This document shows, one piece after another, positions 63,750-64,000 of a stretch of 64,000 nucleotides of DNA. A model generated the notes under the pieces. It ran no database searches, was not told the DNA's origin, and saw only the letters and a program-made list of their open reading frames with translations. Source of the stretch: Cycas panzhihuaensis (Eukaryota > Cycadophyta); NCBI GenBank assembly GCA_023213395.1, contig CM041465.1:123759741-123823740 (forward strand), given 5' to 3'. The position numbers were made by a program, and so were the translations under genes. The first letter of the stretch is position 1. Each line of letters starts with the position of its first letter.

Positions 63750-64000
63750 ATAATTCCTCCTTCCATCATGCATAATTCTTCTTTTAAATTGCCATGGCCT
63801 CCCTAATAGCACATGATATGCATCTATAGGGACTACATCATATTACACCTTATCCCTATAATTGCTAATTTGAAAGGCTACCAAGCATTTATCCTTTACT
63901 ATAATTTTAGTTTCTTTCTTAAGCCACAAAATCTTATAAGGTAACTTATGCTTCTAACAAGGCAACTTCAACTTATGTACCATATCTAGTGACATCATAT
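63750..64000 (-). pseudogene. Gypsy aspartic protease C-terminal part (G-out)
   Basis: From 63996 down the minus strand reads LDMVHKLKLPC, then [49 protein letters not shown] and MHDGRRNYY. It is interrupted by only two stops (at 63957 and about 63844). The pattern DVVP-D--H-LLGRPWQ-----HDG is the hallmark of the plant gypsy protease end. RT should follow, but the (TA)n array begins directly after NYYM. RT sequence of the same lineage appears at 24950. Confidence 0.85.

Overview
This is nuclear DNA from a plant with a large, retrotransposon-rich genome. Copia elements with initiator-Met-tRNA primer sites, gypsy elements of two plant-type lineages and heavy CpG loss outside two short blocks support this. 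A gymnosperm or other giant-genome seed plant would fit, but nothing here proves the taxon. The only credible host gene is a small intronless-looking gene on the minus strand at about 4.8-5.5 kb. It has a TATA box and a CpG-rich upstream region. Its product starts like a plastid-targeted protein, then has a Gly/Asp/Trp-rich linker and one hydrophobic segment. I cannot assign it a function.

Layout: 1-4.8 kb is non-genic DNA with one diverged 228-bp tandem duplication. 4.8-6 kb holds the gene and its upstream region. 6-8.5 kb is AT-rich with no recognised gene. From about 8.8 kb to the right edge, almost everything sits inside one old gypsy element on the minus strand ('G-out'). Its protease lies at the right edge (63.75-64 kb), its RT/RNase H at 24.37-24.95 kb, and its RNase H end plus integrase at 8.84-10.19 kb. 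Later insertions pushed these parts up to 55 kb apart.

The first gap in G-out (10.19-24.37 kb) holds a second gypsy element, G1, with gag, protease, RT, RNase H and integrase on the minus strand and an apparent ~3-kb 3' LTR. That LTR is interrupted by a plus-strand copia element (B2, 11.9-16.5 kb). The second gap (25.0-61.6 kb) holds a decayed copia element C. Its 3' LTR is split by a 34-kb minus-strand tandem block of copia family A (25.3-59.2 kb): five LTRs separated by partial or full internal regions. One A copy (A1) is interrupted by the youngest insertion, plus-strand copia B1 (28,102-36,108), which has 5-bp target duplications. The pre-insertion sequence survives in two neighbouring A copies.

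The most unusual structure is at 49.7-55.3 kb. Four head-to-tail units of about 1.4 kb each join a piece of the A untranslated leader to exactly 558 bp of integrase, an apparent young satellite made from retrotransposon parts. A 2.1-kb (TA)n-rich array at 61.6-63.7 kb fills the junction between element C and the G-out protease. None of the element polyproteins is intact, so the window shows nested insertion, recombination and mutational decay, not a working gene system.
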